Assembly: GCA_021613375.1 (NCBI GenBank)
Contig: CM038725.1
Span: 38,422,324-38,486,323, forward strand
Source: Megaleporinus macrocephalus
Taxonomy: Eukaryota; Chordata; Actinopteri; Characiformes; Anostomidae
Direction: 5' to 3'
DNA: 64,000 nucleotides
The notes under the pieces are model-generated. The model worked only from the letters and a program-made list of their open reading frames with translations, was not told the DNA's origin and made no database searches. The position numbers and the translations under genes were made by a program. This document shows positions 48,001 through 57,000 of the stretch, in pieces (the first letter of the stretch is position 1; each line of letters begins with the position of its first letter).

Positions 48001-51000
48001 AGGCGGGTGGTGAACGAAGAGAGTTACGACGATGTTGGAGTGATGAACACGCCTCGGTCTAAACCAGGTTTACATCCGTCCACAGCTGTGTTTCTCAGCC
48101 CTGAGCCTGGAGAACCAGAGCCCTGCTCATTTTAACGTTCTCCCTGCCCATCCGGTCTACACACCTGATTAACACCCCTAATCAATCACCGCTGATCAGT
48201 CACAGCTGATCAGTCACCGCTGATCAATCACTGCTGGTCAGCTGGTTTTTGAAATACGGTGTCTGAGATAAAGAAGGGAGAGCTCTTCAGGGGCTGTAGG
48301 CCTCCAGGACCAGGGTGGAGAAGCACTACAACACATCCACTGCTACACACTTTGTACTGACCTAGAACTCCAGTGTTCTTCATCCTGATCTCCAGCTACT
48401 GCAGCGTAACACCCACCCACTCTAAACCCACTGGAGTACTCGCTGCTTTATAAGGAACATACCTATTAATGGTTCCCAGGGGTCTCAGTGGTTATCTGGG
48501 GTCTTAATGGTCCAAAGCGGTCTCAATAGATCTCTGAGGTTTTAATGGTTACCAAGGATCTTAATGGTTCTCTAAGGTCTCAATGGTTCTCAGGAGTCTT
48601 AATGATTCTCTGGGGTCTTTTTGGATCTCTTGGCCCATAATAGCCCTGGGGTCTTAATAGGTCTCTTCTCTTTGGGCTTAATGGTTCTTTAGGGTCTTAT
48701 TCCTTCTATGGGTTCTTAATGTTTCTCTTGGATCTTAATGGATATCTGGTTCTTAATGGATCTCTGGTGTCTTAATGGTTCCTTAGGGTCTTATTCCTTC
48801 TCTGGGTTCTTAATGTTTCTCCAGATCTTAATGGATATCTGGGTCCTTAATTGGTCTCTGGGGTCTTAATAAAGCTCGGAGGTGGGGTCTTAATGGTTCT
48901 CTAGAGTCTAGATCAGTCTCTTGGGTCTTTATGGATCTCTGTGGACATAATGGTTCTCTTGGGTCTTATAGGTTATTTAGTGTCTTAATGGATCTCTGGG
49001 TGTCTTATTGTTTCCCTGGATCTTAAATGGATATCTGGGTTCTTAATGGATCCCTGGGGTATTAATGGTTCTCTTGGGTCTTATTGGTTCTTTGGGGTTA
49101 TAATGGATCTCTAGAATCTAGATCAGTATCTTTGGTATTAATGGTTTTCTTGAGTCTTACTGGTTATTTAAGGTCTTAATGGATCTTTGGGTGTCTTATT
49201 GTTTCCTTGGATCTTAAATGGATATCTGGGTTCTTAATGGATCCCTGGGGTCTAATTGTATATCTGGGTGGGGTCTTAGTGGTTCTCTAAGGTCTAGATC
49301 GGTCTCTGAGGTCTTAATGGATTTCTGGGATCTTAATGGTTCCCTGTGGTACCATGCTACAGATACAGTGGATAGAGATCAGGTTGAAGAAGTACTGCAG
49401 TCTTGCAGATGCTACAGAGCCCACGTCATGAAAAGCTGAATTTCTATGTAGTATATAAACACCATGCAAAACCTACGACCTCTCAGTGAATACAGAGGCC
49501 TAACACAGAGCTACCAATCAGAGCAGAGCTCATTTACATAGACAAGCTTAAAGGCACAGCAACCAGAACAGTCTGATTAATGGAGAACGATCATGTAGAG
49601 ATGAGTTCTGACTGAACGAGACCGGATCTGGGCTCTTTAATGTCACAAGGTCTGGTTTCTGTGTTTAGATACATGATCTATAAATTCTGAGTGTTTATTT
49701 ATAATTTTTCTTCTATTTCCTGTTTTTAGGCCAGAACAGTGAAGCTCCTGAGGTAAACGTGTTTTACTGAGTGTGAAAAGACGACGCATGGAAAATGAAA
49801 CTAGAATAAAATTCTAATTCTCATCTCTTCTGTCCTCAAGGACGAGTTTAATGACGACTCGGAGACGTATGAGGACATCGAGGAGAGATGGTGAGAGAAA
49901 CCGCTCCAGTACACCACTCAGCCTACAGCAGTATAGCTCCGCCCATTCAGTCTACAGCAGTTTAGATCCACCCTTTCAGTCTACAGCACTTTAGCTCCGC
50001 CCACTCAGCCTATAGCAGTTTAGCTCCACCATTCAGCCTACAGCAGTTTAGCTCCACCCACTCAGCCTACAGCAGTTTAGCTCCGCCCACTCAGCCTACA
50101 GCAGTATAGCTCCGCCCACTCAGCCTACAGCAGTTTAGCTCCGCCCACTCAGCCTATAGCAGTTTAGATCCACCCTTTCAGCCTACAGCAGTTTAGCTCC
50201 GCCCACTCAGCCTACAGCAGTTTAACTCCGCCCACTCAGCCTACAGCAGTATAGCTCCGCCCATTCAGCCTACAGCAGTTTAGCTCCGCCCACTCAGCCT
50301 ATAGCAGTTTAGATCCACCCTTTCAGCCTACAGCAGTTTAGCTCCGCCCACTCAGCCTACAGCAGTTTAACTCCGCCCACTCAGCCTACAGCAGTATAGC
50401 TCCGCCCATTCAGCCTACAGCAGTTTAGCTCCACTCATTCAGCCTACAGCAGTTTAGCTCCACTCATTCAATCTACAGCAGTTTAACTCCACTCATTCAG
50501 CTTACAGCAGTTTAGCTCCACCCATTTAGCCTACAGCAGTTTAGCTCCACTCATTCAGCCTACAGCAGTTTAGCTCCACCCATTCAGCCTACAGCAGTTT
50601 AGCTCCACCCATTCAGTCTACAGCAGTGTAGCTGCATCCATTCAGTTTACAGAGCAGTTTAGCTCCACTCATTCAGCCTACAGCAGCTTAGCTCCACCCA
50701 TTCAGCCTACAGCATTTTAGCTCCACCCATTCAGCCCACAGCAGTTTAGCTCCACCCATTCAGCCTACAGCAGTTTAGCTCCACCCATTCAGCCTACAGC
50801 AGCTTAGCTCCACCCATCCAGCCTACAGCAGCTTAGCTCCACTCATTCAGCCTACAGCAGTTTAGCTCCACTCATTCAGTCTACAGCGGTTTAGCTCCAC
50901 CCATTCAGTCTGCAGCAGTTTAGCTCCACCCATTCAGCCTGCAGCAGTTTAGCTCCACCCATTCAGTCTGCAGCCGTTTAGCTCCACCCACTTAGCCTAC

Positions 51001-54000
51001 AGCAGTTTAGCTCCACCCATTCAGTCTGCAGCAGTTTAACTCCACCCATTCAGCCTACAGCAGTTTAGCTCCACCCACTTAGCCTACAGCAGTTTAGCTC
51101 CACCCATTCAGTCTGCAGGATGTCTGTCTTAAACCAAACAGGCCGAATGCAGAAAACGGGAAACCAAACGAAACTAAAGACACAGACGCCTCAAAGAAAG
51201 ACAAGGAGTCGAAGAAGCAGAAGAAAAAGATGGAGAAGGAGGAGAAGGAGAAAGCAGAGCGAGAGAGGAAGGAGAAGAAGGAAATGGAGAAGAGAGAGCA
51301 TGAGGCCAGGAAGAAGTTTAAGGTGGTATTTTTAGAGGAGCTCTTCAAATTATATATTTAGAACCAATGCTTTTAACAACACTCAGTATAACACAAACAG
51401 GAAGCTCACCAACACCACGCTGTATGTTGCAGTGGTGGTGATGATGTTCACAGTAGTGGTGACGGTGTTTACTTCAACTTCAACTTCAGTTGCTTGAAAC
51501 CTGCTTGAAACTGGTGGTGGTGTTTACAGTGGTGGTGATGGTGTTTACAGTGGTGGTGGTGGTGATATTTACAGTGGTGGTGATGATGTTTACAGTGGTG
51601 GTGATGGTGTTTACAGTGGTGGTGGTGGTGTTTACAGTGGTGGTGATGATGTTTACAGTGGTGGTGGTGGTGTTTACAGTGATGGTGATGTTTACAGTGG
51701 TGGTAATGGTGTTTACAGTGGTGGTGGTGATGTTTACAGTGGTGGTGATGGTGTTTACAGTGGTGGTGGTGGTGTTTACAGTAGTGGTGGTGATGGTGTT
51801 CACAGTGGTGATGATGGTGTTTACAGTGGTGATGGTGTTTACAGTGGTGGTGACGATGTTTGTGGTGGTGGTGATGTTTACAGTGGTGGTGATGGTGTTC
51901 ACAGTGGTGGTGATGGTGTTTACAGTTGTGGTGGTGATGGTGTTTACAGTGGTGGTTGTGATGTTTACAGTGGTGGTGGTGGTGTTTACGGTGGTGGTGG
52001 TGTTTACAATGGTGGTGATGGTGTTTACAGTGGTGGTGAGGCTGTTTACAGTGGTGGTGCTTACAGTGGTGGTGATGGTGTTTACAGTGGTGGTGGTGAT
52101 GGTGTTTACGGTGGTGGTGTTCACAGTGGTGGTGATGGTGTTTACAGTAGTGGTGGTGATGGTGTTCACAGTGGTGGTGATGGTGTTTACAGTTGTGGTG
52201 GTGATGGTGTTTACAGTGGTGGTTGTGATGTTTACAGTGGTGGTGATGATGTTTACAGTGGTGGTGGTGATGTTTACAGTGGTGGTGATGAAGTTTACAG
52301 TGGTGATGATGGTGTTTACAGAGGTGGTGGTGATGGTGTTTACAGTGGTGGTGATGGTGTTTACAGTGGTGGTGATGATGTTTGTGGTGGTGGTGATGTT
52401 TACAGTGGTGGTGATGGTGTTCACAGTGGTGGTGATGGTGTTTACAGTGGTGGTGATGATGTTTGTGGTGGTGGTGATGTTTACAGTGGTGGTGATGGTG
52501 TTCACAGTGGTGGTGATGGAGTTTACAGTAGTGGTGGTGATGGTGTTCACAGTGGTGGTGATGATGTTCACAGTGGTGGTGACGGTGTTTACTTCAACTT
52601 CAACTTCAGTTGCTTGAAACCTGCTTGAAACTGGTGGTGGTGTTTACAGTGGTGGTGATGGTGTTTACAGTGGTGGTGGTGGTGATATTTACAGTGGTGG
52701 TGATGATGTTTACAGTGGTGGTGATGGTGTTTACAGTGGTGGTGATGGTGTTTACAGTGGTGGTGATGGTGTTTACAGTGGTGGTGATGAAGTTTACAGT
52801 GGTGATAATGGTGTTTACAGTGGTGGTGGTGATGGTGTTTACAGTGGTGGTGATGGTGTTTACAGTGGTGGTGGTGATGTTTACAGTGATGGTGATGTTT
52901 ACAGTGGTGGTAATGGTGTTTACAGTGGTGGTGGTGATGTTTACAGTGGTGGTGATGAAGTTTACAGTGGTGGTGATGGTGTTTACTTCAACTTCAACTT
53001 CAGTTGCTTGAAACCTGCTTGAAACTGGTGGTGGTGTTTACAGTGGTGGTGATGGTGTTTACAGTGGTGGTGGTGGTGGTGATATTTACAGTGGTGGTGA
53101 TGATGTTTACAGTGGTGGTGATGGTGTTTACAGTGGTGGTGATGGTGTTTACAGTGGTGGTGGTGGTGTTTACAGTGATGGTGATGTTTACAGTGGTGGT
53201 AATGGTGTTTACAGTGGTGGTGGTGATGTTTACAGTGGTGGTGATGAAGTTTACAGTGGTGATGATGGTGTTTACAGTGGTGATGGTGTTTACAGTGGTG
53301 GTGATGATGTTTGTGGTGGTGGTGATGTTTACAGTGTTGGTGATGGTGTTCACAGTGGTGGTGATGGTGTTTACAGTAGTGGTGGTGATGGTGTTCACAG
53401 TGGTGGTGATGGTGTTTACAGTTGTGGTGGTGATGGTGTTTACAGTTGTGGTGGTGATGGTGTTTACAGTGGTGGTGGTGGTGTTTACGGTGGTGGTGGT
53501 GTTTACATTGGTGGTGATGGTGTTTACAGTGGTGGTGATGGTGTTTACAGTGGTGGTGTTTACAGTGGTGGTGATGGTGTTTACAGTGGTGGTGGTGATG
53601 GTGTTTACAGTGGTGGTGGTGGTGTTCACAGTGGTGGTGATGATGTTTACAGTAGTGGTGGTGATGGTGTTCACAGTGGTGGTGATGGTGTTTACAGTTG
53701 TGGTGGTGATGGTGTTTACAGTGGTGGTGGTGATGTTTACAGTGGTGGTGATGATGTTTACAGTGGTGGTGGTGATGTTTACAGTGGTGGTGATGATGTT
53801 TACAGTGGTGATGATGGTGTTTACAGAGGTGGTGGTGATGGTGTTTACAGTGGTGGTGATGGTGTTTACAGTGGTGGTGATGATGTTTGTGGTGGTGGTG
53901 ATGTTTACAGTGGTGGTGATGGTGTTCACAGTGGTGGTGATGGAGTTTACAGTAGTGGTGGTGATGGTGTTCACAGTGGTGGTGATGGTGTTTACAGTGG

Positions 54001-57000
54001 TGGTGATGATGTTTGTGGTGGTGGTGATGTTTGTGGTGGTGGTGATGTTTACAGTGGTGGTGATGGTGTTCACAGTGGTGGTGATGGAGTTTACAGTAGT
54101 GGTGGTGATGGTGTTCACAGTGGTGGTGATGATGTTCACAGTGGAGGTGACGGTGTTTACTTCAACTTCAACTTCAGTTGCTTGAAACCTGCTTGAAACT
54201 GGTGGTGGTGTTTACAGTGGTGGTGATGGTGTTTACAGTGGTGGTGGTGGTGATATTTACAGTGGTGGTGATGATGTTTACAGTGGTGGTGATGATGTTT
54301 ACAGTGGTGGTGATGGTGTTTACAGTGGTGGTGGTGGTGTTTACAGTGGTGGTGATGATGTTTACAGTGGTGGTGGTGGTGATATTTACAGTGGTGGTGA
54401 TGGTGTTTACAGTGGTGGTGATGGTGTTTACAGTGGTGGTGATGAAGTTTACAGTGGTGATAATGGTGTTTACAGTGGTGGTGGTGATGGTGTTTACAGT
54501 GGTGGTGATGGTGTTTACAGTGGTGGTGGTGATGTTTACAGTGATGGTGATGTTTACAGTGGTGGTAATGGTGTTTACAGTGGTGGTGATGAAGTTTACA
54601 GTGGTGATGATGGTGTTTACAGTGGTGATGGTGTTTACAGTGGTGGTGATGATGTTTGTGGTGGTGGTGATGTTTACAGTGGTGGTGATGGTGTTCACAG
54701 TGGTGGTGATGGTGTTTACAGTAGTGGTGGTAATGGTGTTCACAGTGGTGGTGATGGTGTTTACAGTAGTGGTGGTGATGGTGTTCACAGTGGTGGTGAT
54801 GGTGTTTACAGTTGTGGTGGTGATGGTGTTTACAGTGGTGGTTGTGATGTTTATGGTGGTGGTGGTGTTTACAGTGGTGGTGATGGTGTTTACAGTGTTG
54901 GTGGTGATGGTGTTTACAGTGGTGGTGGTGGTGTTTACAGTGGTGGTGATGGTGTTTACAGTGGTGGTGATCTTTACAGTGGTGGTGATGATGTTTACAG
55001 TGGTGGTGATGGTGTTTACAGTGGTGGTGGTGATGATGTTTACAGTGGTGGTGGTGGTGTTTACAGTGGTGGTGATGGTGTTTACAGTGGTGGTGATCTT
55101 TACAGTGGCGGTGATGATGTTTTCAGTGATGGTGATGATGTTTTCAGTGATGGTGATGATGTTTTTAGTGGTGGTGATGGTGTTTACAGTGGTGGTGATG
55201 GTGTTTACAGTGGTGGTGATGGTGTTTACAGTGGTGGTGATGATGTTTACAGTGGTGGTGGTGGTGTTTACAGTGGTGGTGATGGTGTTTACAGTGGTGG
55301 TGATGATGTTTACAGTGGTGGTGATGGTGTTTACAGTGGTGGTGATCTTTACAGTGGTGGTGATGATGTTTACAGTGGTGGTGATGGTGTTTACAGTGGT
55401 GGTGGTGATGGTGTTTACAGTGGTGGTGGTGGTGTTTACAGTGGTGGTGATGGTGTTTACAGTGGTGGTGATCTTTACAGTAGTGGTGATGATGTTTTCA
55501 GTGATGGTGATGATGTTTACAGTGGTGGTGATGGTGTTTACAGTGGTGGTGATGGTGTTTACAGTGGTGGTGATGGTGTTTACAGTGGTGGTGATGATGT
55601 TTACAGTGGTGGTGGTGGTGTTTACAGTGGTGGTGATGGTGTTTACAGTGGTGGTGATGATGTTTACAGTGGTGGTGATGGTGTTTACAGTGGTGGTGAT
55701 GGTAACCAGGGGTCTCCATGTCTACAACACTAATATACACATTGTATTTACTATGAAACTATGTAGGAACGTTTCTTGCAGCTTCAATTGCTTGAAACGT
55801 GCTTGAAACTATCTTGCACCTGAGTTTTGTGATGTACTGGTTCCTGATGCCCCCTGAACCGACTGATCCAAGGTTGATTATTGGAAATAGATTATTATTG
55901 AATCGCCTCTTGTAACTGTCAAGTTGCATGGAATCTGTGTTGCAGGCAACTTGAATCATGCAACTACTTGCTTGTAAGTTTCAAAGCCAGTTTAAGAGCT
56001 CTAGGAGCAGCTTCTCTTCCTCGTGCAGTAATGCTATTGTTAACTGATACCGGCCTGTGATTAGCTGAAGGGTCCCGTGGAGGTCCTGCTGAGGGGCAGT
56101 GCCAGAGCGGACTGTAAGGGCAGTAAGACTGACCTGGAGCTGGAGAAAGGGGAGGCGCTGGAGATCATCCGCATGATGGGAAATCCCACCGGACGCTGGC
56201 TCGCCAGGGACAGTCACGGACACTGTGAGTTAGCTCCTCCTACTCCTCACACATGAATCTATAAGTGAGTCTCTCGATAAATAAACCCCTCCCACTCATT
56301 TCACACTCTGATGGGTTTTGCTCCCAGATGTATAAGCCCCACCCCTTTTCCCATCTACTTTATTTTGACAGGAAGCACCCACATGTGATAGCCTCATGTA
56401 TCCCCACCCGCTTCACTTTACTCTGAAAGGTTGCTCCCAGATGTAAAAGCCCCGCCCATTCCAAACCACTTTACTCTGATAGGATGCTCCCACATGTATA
56501 AGCCCCGCCCATTCCGACCCACTTTACTCTGAAAGGTTGCTCCCATATGTAAAAGCCCCGCCCATTCCGACCCACTTTACTCTGATAGGATGCTCCCTCA
56601 TGTATAAGCCCCGCCCATTTCCAGGCACTTTCCTCTGAAAGGATGCCCCCAGATGCATAAGCCCCTCCTGTTTACACCCACTTGACTGGTAGGATGTGCC
56701 CAAATGTATAAGCCCCACCCACTTTACTCTGAAAGGATGCTCCTAGATGGATAAGCCCCACCCACTTTACTCTGAAAGGTTGCTCCCAGATGTAAAAGCC
56801 CCGCCCATTCCAACCCACTTTACTCTGAAAGGTTGCTCCCATATGTAAAAGCCCCGCCCATTCCGACCCACTTTACTCTGGTAGGATGCTCCCACATGTA
56901 TAAGCCCCGCCCATTCCCACCCATTTTACTCTAAGCGGATCCTCCCAGATGTATAAGCCCCACCCACTTTACTCTGAAAGGATGCTCCTAGATGGATAAG

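Noticed and set aside
51486..55806. Series of 130-540-codon Val- or Thr-rich frames
   Set aside because: All are within the fyb1 intron array; starts fall in the recurrent spacer (ttgcttgaaacctgc), which explains the repeated identical N-termini.
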